This document shows, piece after piece, positions 7,638 through 15,998 of a stretch of 30,844 nt of DNA. Positions within the stretch are counted from its first letter, which is position 1. Every line of letters starts with the position of its first letter. Made by a program: the position numbers and the translations under genes. Origin of the DNA: Zwartia sp. (lineage in GTDB: Bacteria > Pseudomonadota > Gammaproteobacteria > Burkholderiales > Burkholderiaceae_B); contig JAURZO010000175.1 in the NCBI GenBank assembly GCA_030653405.1, positions 1 through 30,844 on the forward strand, given 5' to 3'. The notes under the pieces are model-generated. The model was not told the origin of the DNA. It did not search any database and saw nothing but the letters and a program-made list of their open reading frames with translations.

Positions 7638-9527
7638 ATGACAGCCCTTTCGCGCTGCTTGTTCTTATTGTTATTTGTGGCGTACTGTCCCGCCATCTTC
7701 GCGAGTGGCCAGCACATCCTCTCGCGCTCGATCTACGAAGACAAAACAGGGCAGATGACGTTTGAGGAAGTCAGAGACCAAAAATTCCTGCCAGCCGATG
7801 CAACCTACTTCAAGGGCTACACACGCTCTGCGTATTGGATAAAACTCCGCATCAATCCGGCCCCCCATGAGATCACTCACGAGAGCAAAGGACTCACTGA
7901 TGGTTTGATATTGCGCATTCAGCCAAGCTACCTAGATGACATCAGGCTTTATGACCCCATTGAGAGGCCCCCAAGGGTCAGAACCGTAGGTGACCACTTT
8001 CCATGGATCGCCAGTGAATTTCCGTCCCTGAACTACACCTTCATTATTCCGGCAGGTCATGCCCAAAGGGATGTTTGGCTGCGCATACAAACAACCAGTA
8101 CCCACATGGCATCCATTGACGCCATGAGCGTGGACGAGTTTCTAGACGCCGAGAGAATCCAGGAGATCAGCTTCGGTATCTGGCTCGGCATATTGATCGT
8201 GATGTTCTTATGGTCGTTGGGCATTTGGCTGATTGATCGTGACTCCCTTGTCGGTTTTTTTGCAGTCAATCAGCTGTCTGTGGTCATGCATGCCCTAGTC
8301 ATCATGGGCTACTTTCGCATTTTTTTAGCGCCTGCCTTATCCGCCAAGTCTATCGATCTTCTCGGCAACATCATTATTCTGACCTTTGTATTCATTTCCA
8401 TTCTGTTTTTCTATCGATTCAACCGCGAATTCAGAATAAAAAAATGGGTGCATTGGCTGTTCTGCTCCATGCTTTTACTGTACCCGTTAAATCTTGGCTT
8501 GCTGGCGACAGGCAATATGATGAGAGCCCTCAACATTAATGTTTTAGGCGTCACCATACTGGCCTTTAGCCTCATCACCATCCCATTTTTTGGCGTCGAC
8601 TGGAAGCAACAATACAGACCGGTCATATCGAAACGAACGATGATCTTCGTCAACGGGATCGTTTTACTCGTCGCCTTAGTGAATAGCTTGCCACTCCTTG
8701 GCATCACGCATAACTTTCATGCCGCGCCTTTTGCGGGCTTAACGTTCGGACTGGTGACGGGCTTCATTTTTTTACTTGTCCTGCAACACCGTTATCGATT
8801 GCTCAAGGAGGAGCGTATCTCTGAGGTCAGCCGAGTTGAAGCAATCGCACAAACAGAACAAAGCAAGCGTATGGAACAAGAGAAATTCCTCACCATGCTG
8901 ACGCATGAGCTCAAAACGCCACTCTCTGTACTATTACTCGCACATGGCTCTGAAGACGGATTAGAGAAATATAAAAAACATATCGGCGAAGCCATCAAAG
9001 ATATGCAAAATATTATTGATCGTTGTGTCATGGCTGATAAATTTGAACACAACAGCATGACCACGCATACAAATGCATTTAGTTTGAACGACCTGATCCG
9101 CAACACCATAGAAAAAAACTTTTCACCTGATCAATTTGAAATAAATATCAATGAAGAGTATTTCATTCAATCCGATGAGTACCTCGTCAATATCGTTTTG
9201 ACTAACTTGTTCGATAATGCACTCAAATATGGTGATCACAAGCAGAAGATACTGGTCAGCGTGTTTTCCTCAATGGTCAATGGCCGGCCCCACGCTTGCA
9301 TACAGGTCAGCAATCCGCCCGGCACCTCGGGATATCCAGATCCTGATAGAGTTTTTGATAAGTATTACCGAGCGCCCCTCGCCTATCAAAAAACAGGCTC
9401 TGGACTTGGTTTATTTTTGGTTAACAAAATCATGCTCACACTGAATGGACAACTCGTGTACAAACCATCTGACGACCGTGTCGTCTTTGAGGTCTCACTG
9501 CCTGTTTCAACTTTTGCAAGCTTGTGA
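7638..9527 (+). CDS. 7TMR-DISM-type sensor histidine kinase
   Basis: This 629-residue membrane kinase begins with a signal peptide (about 1-22), followed by a periplasmic beta-rich domain of the 7TMR-DISMED2 kind (about 25-165; YFKGYTRSAYWIKLRI, then LYDP). Seven predicted membrane helices (about 175-385) and a short coiled coil follow. The HisKA box MLTHELKTPLS has His423, and the ATPase domain has the N box NLFDNALKYG (Asn527) and G2 box GSGLGL (587-592). In place of the usual DxGxG it has SNPPGTSGYPDPD before VFDKYYR, a form I recall from this kinase subfamily. No clear ribosome site precedes the ATG. The response regulator follows after 48 bp. By family knowledge, DISMED2 domains may bind carbohydrate or related ligands; the signal here is unknown. 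Confidence 0.9.
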   Translation: MTALSRCLFLLLFVAYCPAIFASGQHILSRSIYEDKTGQMTFEEVRDQKFLPADATYFKGYTRSAYWIKLRINPAPHEITHESKGLTDGLILRIQPSYLDDIRLYDPIERPPRVRTVGDHFPWIASEFPSLNYTFIIPAGHAQRDVWLRIQTTSTHMASIDAMSVDEFLDAERIQEISFGIWLGILIVMFLWSLGIWLIDRDSLVGFFAVNQLSVVMHALVIMGYFRIFLAPALSAKSIDLLGNIIILTFVFISILFFYRFNREFRIKKWVHWLFCSMLLLYPLNLGLLATGNMMRALNINVLGVTILAFSLITIPFFGVDWKQQYRPVISKRTMIFVNGIVLLVALVNSLPLLGITHNFHAAPFAGLTFGLVTGFIFLLVLQHRYRLLKEERISEVSRVEAIAQTEQSKRMEQEKFLTMLTHELKTPLSVLLLAHGSEDGLEKYKKHIGEAIKDMQNIIDRCVMADKFEHNSMTTHTNAFSLNDLIRNTIEKNFSPDQFEININEEYFIQSDEYLVNIVLTNLFDNALKYGDHKQKILVSVFSSMVNGRPHACIQVSNPPGTSGYPDPDRVFDKYYRAPLAYQKTGSGLGLFLVNKIMLTLNGQLVYKPSDDRVVFEVSLPVSTFASL

Positions 9528-9575
9528 TCCCGAGAGCTCTAAACTCTAAACATCTACTTTTAAAAAGAAGGCAAT

Positions 9576-10265
9576 ATGCCAAATTCATTCAGCATCGCGA
9601 TCATCGAAGACCATCTTGCTCTGAGAGAAATGTTCAGTCAGCATCTGACTGCTCAAGGCTATTGCGTCTTTGCTGGGAGTTGTGCTGAAGATTTGGATGA
9701 GTATGCAAACCAACACAAAATAGATTTGCTGATCCTGGATGTGAATCTCCCCGGAGAAGATGGGATCAGCATCGCGAAGCGATATCGCGCTGCCTACAAA
9801 CAGCTACAAATCATCATGCTCACTGTCAGGGCCGAGGTTCAAGACAAAATTTTAGGTTATGAAAGTGGTGCAGATCTATACCTGCCAAAGCCGGTATCCG
9901 TCGAGGAGCTCAACGCCGCGGTCAAAAGTGTGGCCAGAAGAGCCTTGGAAACAAAACTATCGAACCACGCAATACTAGACGTCCAAAAGCTGCAATTGAG
10001 CCACACCCTGGGCACCATCAACCTAGGCGTTTCAGAATGTAAAATGTTCAAAGGCCTCATCAGCTCACCCAATGGCTTGCTCGAGTACTGGCAGCTCATG
10101 GATTTGTTAGGGCTCGATGCCACGGACAAAGGAAAAACGAATTTGGCAGTCTATGTCCATCGGTTAAACAAGAAGCTCCCTCAGATCGGGCTGCCCGAGA
10201 CCACGATTAAATCAATCTGGAAAGTCGGCTACCAATTAACTGAAAAAATCGAAATCAGTTCCTAG
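9576..10265 (+). CDS. Response regulator, receiver plus OmpR/PhoB-like winged helix
   Basis: This 229-residue protein has a receiver domain (about 5-120) with the acidic pair Glu11/Asp12, phospho-acceptor Asp55 in LLILDVNLPGEDG, Thr83 and Lys105 in YLPKP. The C-terminal part (about 135-225) resembles the winged helix of OmpR/PhoB regulators, with a degenerate helix-turn-helix and the AVYVHRLNKKL...IKSIWKVGYQL pattern that matches the usual recognition helix and wing. AGAAGG lies 4 bases before the ATG. It is the partner of the kinase just upstream. It ends 2 bp from the convergent BLUF gene. A likely target is the TTAAGT element at 7399-7429 (inference). Confidence 0.9.
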   Translation: MPNSFSIAIIEDHLALREMFSQHLTAQGYCVFAGSCAEDLDEYANQHKIDLLILDVNLPGEDGISIAKRYRAAYKQLQIIMLTVRAEVQDKILGYESGADLYLPKPVSVEELNAAVKSVARRALETKLSNHAILDVQKLQLSHTLGTINLGVSECKMFKGLISSPNGLLEYWQLMDLLGLDATDKGKTNLAVYVHRLNKKLPQIGLPETTIKSIWKVGYQLTEKIEISS

Positions 10266-10267
10266 GC

Positions 10268-10684
10268 TTAATACTGAGGCTTGAACATCGACAACAACTG
10301 CAACGCCGCATTTGGGTGATTTGCCAGGCGTTCCGCGATGAGTGGTGTGTTCATGTATTGCGAGTATCCGGGGGTCTTCTGTACCTCTGGATCGGAAAGG
10401 TCTCGGAATCCCATAGACCAACTGTCAAACAAACGTTCGTCGGTCTCCTCCTCCTCGACCACAATCGTTCCACTGTGACGCGGATCCGATTTAATGATGT
10501 CAAACAGCGCTTTGACCGCAGAGTGTTCACCCTCGATCAATTGTAAAAAATCGCCATCTTTGTAGAGCAGCATCCCGGTAATGCCGCATGCATCATTTTT
10601 TTCTCTTGCCTTGGTCAACAACGTTAGCAAGTCGGATTTAGAAAAAGGAGCAGTGGCGGCACTGACATAGACAAGACGATACAT
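10268..10684 (-). CDS. BLUF-domain blue-light (FAD) photoreceptor
   Basis: A stand-alone BLUF protein of 138 residues. Every position needed for the light-switching flavin pocket is visible: Tyr6 in LVYVSAA, Asn30 before DACGITGMLLY, Gln48 in FLQLIEGE, and Trp89 and Met91 in SWSMGF. The family binds FAD and changes its hydrogen-bond network in blue light; short BLUF proteins pass the signal by protein contact rather than by an attached enzyme. About 38 residues beyond the core form the usual C-terminal helices. It lies 28 bp behind the large beta-helix protein gene on the same strand, so probably in the same transcript, and is convergent with the response regulator. No clear ribosome site is present before the ATG, suggesting weak or coupled translation. 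Confidence 0.92.
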   Translation of the reverse strand: MYRLVYVSAATAPFSKSDLLTLLTKAREKNDACGITGMLLYKDGDFLQLIEGEHSAVKALFDIIKSDPRHSGTIVVEEEETDERLFDSWSMGFRDLSDPEVQKTPGYSQYMNTPLIAERLANHPNAALQLLSMFKPQY

Positions 10685-10712
10685 AGAGTTTCACATTGAG
10701 CAAGATGGTTAT

Positions 10713-13700
10713 TCAACTCACAAAGTGCAGATTGCCATCATACAGTTGACCCAGCGACACGTCCACGAGTCGAACCATATCCGACACAGAGACAGTCTTA
10801 TTTGCCACAACAGCAGTATTCATAAAGTCCGCCTCGCTCTGGATATTCAGGTCGGCGATCCGAACGCTACCCGTGGTGTCCTGATAGACAACAAGATAAT
10901 GATTGAAGGTATCCGTTTGCATGAAATTAAACTCGATATCCGTCTGTTCGTTCGCTAAAGTCGCTGCCAACCCACTGGCATTTTCGAATGTTGTCGCTGA
11001 ATCAAACAACAGTACGTTGGCATTGAATACAGTGACGGTACCGCCCGGAGCCAGAGGGTTACTGAAAATAGCCTGACCCAGACTTGGCCCAGAGCCAGGC
11101 GTCATATCACGCAATAAATCGCTGAACGCGCTCAGGGAGACATCCAGTCGGTCGACTTCGATCAGGTCGGTTCCTGTCTGAAAGTTATAAATATTCGTCA
11201 AACTGGCGCTCGTACCTGTCCCCATGCCGGCATTGGTAGCCGCGTCCGAGATCGGACCGCCAAGCTTGCCACTCCCCTGTCCCCACCAACCTAGTTGAGG
11301 CACGTCCTCTGCATTCACAATGCTGCCTGAGATACTCGGCAGCACACCGCCTGCCACGACTTTAGACAAATCCCGCGTCATATTGCTCGCATACAAGGCG
11401 ATATGAGAGGAGACCGTACGATCCTCTGACAATACGATCTGATCCGCGCCACCGCCCGTGTAAATCGTATCTGCTAGATTACTCAAGCGCACACCTTGGA
11501 ACGTATCGTTGCCGATCGATCCGCCCAGCACATTCCCTGCATTGGTCGCACCAACGATCACGGACCCGGTACTGCCTAGCGCCGATTGCGAATACGTAAA
11601 GTTGGATGCCCCTATCGGCATCAACAAACCACCTGCATCCGACACAAACGACTGATCGACCGTGCCCGCATAGGTGTTCGTACCAACGGTTCCGTCTTGT
11701 TGGTAAATACCCATCACAATATTCTGGAAAATCGAATTTCCCGTCGTCAACGTGGCACCCGGCATATTATTCAAGGTCCAGCGCGCATCACTAAATGAGC
11801 CATCCGGCTCGGTCGTCACGCTGGCAAAGGCCGCCCCTGCATCCGTCGTGGCGACCAAGTTATAGCCCCCAGGCACAGCCGTAATCCCTTCAAAATGGGT
11901 GATCAGTCCCGGGCGGCCCTCAAAGGTGTAATAGCGAATATCGCTAAAGCGCTCTGTCAGTGCATCGTAATGCGCGATAAACGCTTCATTTGCATCAATG
12001 CCGTGCTTCGATCCACCAACGATGGTGTAGAGCGAGCCGACGTGCTCGTCTTTCCAAATGCCGTACAACGTGGTGAGGTTGTCTGTACCACCAAAGTCAG
12101 CATCCAGAATGGTGTAACTCTCTGTACGCATGTTGTAGATAAATGCGTTGCCCGACCCAGCCTGACCATACAGGTCATAGTTCCCGACAACCAAATCGCC
12201 CATGGTGCTGTGGAGGATCGTATTCCAGACCTGCTGTCCGCCGACCGCCGAGGACGGTACGTCAATCTGCTTCCACGTGCCGCCCACGCCGTCAGGCCGT
12301 CCCTCGTAAATCATGCCGTGATTGCGCACTTCCTCGCTCGCATTATTCACGTAGCTACCGACTGCCCGCACCTGACCCACCGCAATGCTGGCGTCAAACA
12401 CACTGGTGTTAGGACCATAAAAAGTGGCACTCACCACCTCTTGACCCTCAAAAAGCGGATTGAGCGCATAGGTCGTGCCCAGCGTCGTATCCTTCATGGG
12501 TCCGCGATACAAGATCGCTTGTGTGTTGCTCGAACCCTCGATGGTTTGATTGCCTGTCAGAATCACATTTCCATCGTGTTCCGCCCGCACGCCAGTGATA
12601 AAAGTACCACCATCAAAAATCGTTGTATTGGTCAGCGCATTCTGCGACTCACCAGTGTAGGCTTGGGTCGACAACTTGGCCGCAAGCAAGGTCGTATCTG
12701 AGGTCACCCCCCTGACAGCCTGTTGCATCGCTAAGAGAGAAGGTGCATCGTTGCCTGCAGCGTCCAACATCTGGTTAAAGTAAAGCGCGCTCGCCACCTT
12801 GTTGGCCAACACAACCTGATCTTTGTCCAAAGCGGCGTTAGCGATGGCGTAGACAAGTTGCGTAAAAGGCATCACACCATCAAAGAGCTCGTTAAACCAG
12901 TAATTAACCCCCTCCGTGTCTGGCACACGACTGAAAAATTGCTGGTACGTTTGGTTGATAAAAGATGTCGCCAAATCGACTTGTTCGGCATTATTGCGGT
13001 CCAACGTCACATTTACCAAGCTGGCATAAACACCGTTTTCTGCTGACACGGCGAATGATGCCGACATTTGATCCATCACATCGCGTACAGATGCCCCTGC
13101 AAGAAGCTGAGCCACACCACCCTGCGCCCAATAGTCAAAGCCCACAGAGTCGGCAGCACGTCCGAAGTAGCCGATATAAAGCGACTCGAGCTGCGAATAA
13201 AACGCCTGCGGCTGCATGCCATACGTCACTTCAAGTCCGGATGCGAGTATGTTGGTATGCACGATGTTTCCCATCGTGCCATTCATGGCGATGTCTTGAC
13301 CGCCATTTGGCAATGGGAGCTCACCAGACCGATCCTTGCCAAACTCATTGCTGATGAGCGACTGTCCCGCCGAACCATAGGCAAATGTCACGCCATTACC
13401 GTCATTGCCAGCGATGTAATTCGCTTGTGGATTGCTCGGATCTACCGTGATGCCGCCAATCTGATTGCCCGATCCTGTGCTCGCAAGCAATACGCCTCCA
13501 GCGGTGTTGCCAAGCGCAGAACGGCCAGACGCACTGATGCCAATGGCTGAGTTAAAAACGCGAATGTCGTAGGCCGCATCCGAGATCACGACGCCGTAGC
13601 CTGTGTTGCCTGAAAAGGTGTTTTGTGGGATGACGGAAGGATAAGTGCCGCCCACCGTGATGTCGTGCGCCATCCCACTAATCAGTAAGCCATGTCCTCC

Positions 13701-15110
13701 ATTGGCGAGCTTCGCATTGCCGACCGTATTGAGACCGGCGATATTGGGATCGATCAACACGTCTCGCGCGTGACCGCTAATCTCAATACCATTTTGCAGA
13801 TTGCCCGACAGCACGTTGGTTCGCAGTTCATTGCCACCCCCAGTCGAGTCAATCTTGATGCCATTTTGACCATTGGGTGCCGCGCCCTGAAAAGCGAACA
13901 ACCCGCCAAAAGTATTAAACGAAATGAAGTCACTCGCGGTGTCGGTCACAAATATGCCATTGAGACCATTACCACCCGACACGTTGCCCAGCGGAATCAC
14001 ACCACCGACCTGCGTGCCCTCCGAATTTCCATCGATCAGTATTCCATTGGCATCATTGGATACGATTGAAGCGTTATTCGCGCCGACTCCAAAAAAGTTG
14101 GCTTGGACAATCACATTATCGGAATTGGTAATGTGCAAACCATTGCCGCCATTCCCACTCACGACGTTGTAGTAAACAAATGGCTGATCGACAAACGTAC
14201 ACCCAATCAGCGAGTTATTGTCAGAATTAAGGATCAGAACGCCATCGCCTGCATTACCCAAATCCGCAATACCATTCGCTGTCGTACCGATGAAATTGCC
14301 ATTCAGCACATTGCTCTCTGAACGACCATCAATCAACACGCCGTGTTGACCGTTACCCGAAACTTGGTTGCCCAGCGGTGGCACAACAAATACAGGCGTC
14401 TGGGTCCCTTTGTCGCCGGTGGGATTATTGACAGCCCCCGTTGTGCTGTCGACGTAGACCGTGCCGCCAATCGTATTACCCGTTGTGCCGCCAGTCAGGT
14501 GAATTCCGTTTGCACCATTCCCCATGTCGTCCGTGCCCGTCGGATCGGTACCGATTCGATTCGCCACCAACACATGACCCGAGCCACCCACAATGGTGAT
14601 GCCATTGAGCGCATTCGCTGCGATCACATTACCCACTACGCCAGCGGCTTGTGAGTCGTTCAAACCAATTTTATTATTCGAGGACGTGGCCTCGATACGA
14701 ATCCCATCCCCCCCATTTCCTAGTGCCGTCCCATCAGCCGCCAGACCCACATAGCACTTGTCTATTGTCACTGCACCTGCCAATAACGTCAGACCATGAC
14801 TGCTTGCGTTGCCCATTGCCAAGCCCAGCAAACTGGTGCCGGTCGCGGCCATGCCAATACTCAACCCCGCATGCCCGCCAAAGTCTATGGTGACGACAGG
14901 CACACCATCCGCACCATAGCCAGGCGCAGTGGTGGCATCAATGGAAACAGACTTGCTCAAGCCTGGCAAAGAGGACGTCAAATGAATGGTCCCCGCCACC
15001 TCAAAAGAGACCGTGACACCCGACTCCGAACTGGCATTTGCCGATTCAATGGCGGCACGCAAAGAGCCTGCGCCACCATTGTTCAAATTAGATACGATAA
15101 AGTTAGTCAT
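10713..15110 (-). CDS. Large secreted beta-helix/DUF4214 protein, probable type I secretion substrate
   Basis: This 1465-residue protein has no signal peptide. Residues 1-625 form a repeated parallel beta-helix, starting with NLNNGGAGSLRAAIESAN and IDATTAPGY and then many NGI/GNxIGG turns. Residues about 635-800 carry two DUF4214-like units (YIGYFGRAADSVGFDYW at 645 and FFSRVPDTEGVNYW at 725), modules common in type I-secreted surface proteins. Residues about 830-1160 contain repeated VVGxY/IVGGS and ILY/FIYN strands suggestive of a propeller-like fold. A short RTX-like patch (GGSIGNDTFQG and TIYTGGGADQIVL, 1197-1226) precedes a C-terminal secretion region. Only two Cys (119, 304). GAGAG lies before the ATG. 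The likely place is outside the cell or on the surface; the function is not known. It may share the TolC/HlyD exporter nearby. Confidence 0.87.
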   Translation of the reverse strand: MTNFIVSNLNNGGAGSLRAAIESANASSESGVTVSFEVAGTIHLTSSLPGLSKSVSIDATTAPGYGADGVPVVTIDFGGHAGLSIGMAATGTSLLGLAMGNASSHGLTLLAGAVTIDKCYVGLAADGTALGNGGDGIRIEATSSNNKIGLNDSQAAGVVGNVIAANALNGITIVGGSGHVLVANRIGTDPTGTDDMGNGANGIHLTGGTTGNTIGGTVYVDSTTGAVNNPTGDKGTQTPVFVVPPLGNQVSGNGQHGVLIDGRSESNVLNGNFIGTTANGIADLGNAGDGVLILNSDNNSLIGCTFVDQPFVYYNVVSGNGGNGLHITNSDNVIVQANFFGVGANNASIVSNDANGILIDGNSEGTQVGGVIPLGNVSGGNGLNGIFVTDTASDFISFNTFGGLFAFQGAAPNGQNGIKIDSTGGGNELRTNVLSGNLQNGIEISGHARDVLIDPNIAGLNTVGNAKLANGGHGLLISGMAHDITVGGTYPSVIPQNTFSGNTGYGVVISDAAYDIRVFNSAIGISASGRSALGNTAGGVLLASTGSGNQIGGITVDPSNPQANYIAGNDGNGVTFAYGSAGQSLISNEFGKDRSGELPLPNGGQDIAMNGTMGNIVHTNILASGLEVTYGMQPQAFYSQLESLYIGYFGRAADSVGFDYWAQGGVAQLLAGASVRDVMDQMSASFAVSAENGVYASLVNVTLDRNNAEQVDLATSFINQTYQQFFSRVPDTEGVNYWFNELFDGVMPFTQLVYAIANAALDKDQVVLANKVASALYFNQMLDAAGNDAPSLLAMQQAVRGVTSDTTLLAAKLSTQAYTGESQNALTNTTIFDGGTFITGVRAEHDGNVILTGNQTIEGSSNTQAILYRGPMKDTTLGTTYALNPLFEGQEVVSATFYGPNTSVFDASIAVGQVRAVGSYVNNASEEVRNHGMIYEGRPDGVGGTWKQIDVPSSAVGGQQVWNTILHSTMGDLVVGNYDLYGQAGSGNAFIYNMRTESYTILDADFGGTDNLTTLYGIWKDEHVGSLYTIVGGSKHGIDANEAFIAHYDALTERFSDIRYYTFEGRPGLITHFEGITAVPGGYNLVATTDAGAAFASVTTEPDGSFSDARWTLNNMPGATLTTGNSIFQNIVMGIYQQDGTVGTNTYAGTVDQSFVSDAGGLLMPIGASNFTYSQSALGSTGSVIVGATNAGNVLGGSIGNDTFQGVRLSNLADTIYTGGGADQIVLSEDRTVSSHIALYASNMTRDLSKVVAGGVLPSISGSIVNAEDVPQLGWWGQGSGKLGGPISDAATNAGMGTGTSASLTNIYNFQTGTDLIEVDRLDVSLSAFSDLLRDMTPGSGPSLGQAIFSNPLAPGGTVTVFNANVLLFDSATTFENASGLAATLANEQTDIEFNFMQTDTFNHYLVVYQDTTGSVRIADLNIQSEADFMNTAVVANKTVSVSDMVRLVDVSLGQLYDGNLHFVS

Positions 15111-15201
15111 GTGATCTCTCTCTTGCAGACAACTGCGAAGGTGTTACCTGAACTGCATAGCCCAGAATACACCCAATGGCGTATCGAAAGATCACATTCA
15201 G

Positions 15202-15819
15202 TCAAATACCAAAACTCTCCTTAATCGCAATCACCATGCCCGACACCGCGATACTGCAAATCATCAGACCAAATACGCGTGTGATCACCTGAATGCCGAT
15301 CATGCCGACATAACGAATGATTAACCCGCCTGCCATGAAGGTGGCAAGGTGGATAGACAAACACAACAGTACGACAAACGTTGTTTGCAGTTGCTCGGCC
15401 ATCACGCGCGCGTTGTTATCGCTCAGCATCACCACGGTCAAAATCGCACCTGCCCCTGCGATAGAGGGCATCGCGAGCGGATAAATCGAACGCTCCATAA
15501 TGCTCGCATTAGCAGGCATTTTTGCGATCTCTTCATGCATTTTCCCGGTCACCATGCTGAGACCCAAGGTAAACAAAATAAAAGAGCCGGCCAGCTGGAA
15601 TGACGGGGTCGGGATGTCCAGAACTTTCAGAAACTCCAGTCCTAGAAAAATGAAGGCCGTCAAAATGCCAAACGCAACAGACAGCGCCGCCAAGGCAACC
15701 TTGAGCGCTTCGCGCCAAGGCAAGCCATACGTCACCGCCAAAAACACAGGCACTGTCGCGATCGGATCAAGAATCACCAGCAGTGTAAAAAACTCATAGA
15801 CGAAGTCTGATGGAAACAT
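15202..15819 (-). CDS. MarC-family integral membrane protein
   Basis: A protein of 205 residues with six hydrophobic segments, which is the full length for the MarC family. Family features seen are FTLLVILDPIATVPVFLAVT near the N-terminus, SFILFTLGLSMVTG in the middle, PLAMPSIAGAGAI (the mirrored proline-rich half) and a C-terminal RVFGLMICSIAVSGM. The family lies in the inner membrane. Its transport role is not settled, and the early link to multiple antibiotic resistance was not upheld. It sits 91 bp upstream of the beta-helix protein gene on the same strand, so a shared transcript is possible. The ATG at 15819 follows an AGGA site that overlaps a small dyad (15832-15845). Confidence 0.9.
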   Translation of the reverse strand: MFPSDFVYEFFTLLVILDPIATVPVFLAVTYGLPWREALKVALAALSVAFGILTAFIFLGLEFLKVLDIPTPSFQLAGSFILFTLGLSMVTGKMHEEIAKMPANASIMERSIYPLAMPSIAGAGAILTVVMLSDNNARVMAEQLQTTFVVLLCLSIHLATFMAGGLIIRYVGMIGIQVITRVFGLMICSIAVSGMVIAIKESFGI

Positions 15820-15831
15820 GGCAGTGTTAGT

Positions 15832-15845
15832 CCTAATAGATTAGG
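15832..15845. promoter_or_regulatory. Dyad CCTAAT/ATTAGG overlapping the marC-like ribosome site
   Basis: CCTAAT and ATTAGG are separated by 2 bases. In the mRNA of the MarC-like gene this could form a 5-bp stem with a 4-base loop whose 3' arm holds the AGG of the ribosome-binding site, 11 bases before the ATG. It could instead be a DNA operator. The stem is short, so the effect would be modest. Confidence 0.3.
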
Positions 15846-15927
15846 GGAGTTTTACGATCCGGACTAAATATTAGACCGTACACAAGTGGTCTGTATGCAT
15901 CATCATGTGCAAAAAAATGTAACTTTG

Positions 15928-15933
15928 TATACT
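15928..15933 (+). promoter_or_regulatory. Candidate -10 box of frmA
   Basis: TATACT matches the sigma-70 -10 consensus at five of six positions and lies 65 bases before the frmA ATG, in the 179-bp divergent gap between the MarC-like gene and frmA. No good -35 box is found at 16-18 bases, so an activator or a different promoter may be used. No FrmR-like repressor gene is adjacent. Confidence 0.3.
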
Positions 15934-15998
15934 GCACTGACATACTTCAAACCCATCTGCGCGAAGAACTCACCCCTATTTCTACACCAAGGATCATC

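Noticed and set aside
11895..12701. Plus-strand open frame of 268 codons within the beta-helix protein gene
   Set aside because: It lies fully opposite a well-supported 1465-codon gene, its translation shows no domain, and open antisense frames are common opposite repeat-rich genes with this codon use.
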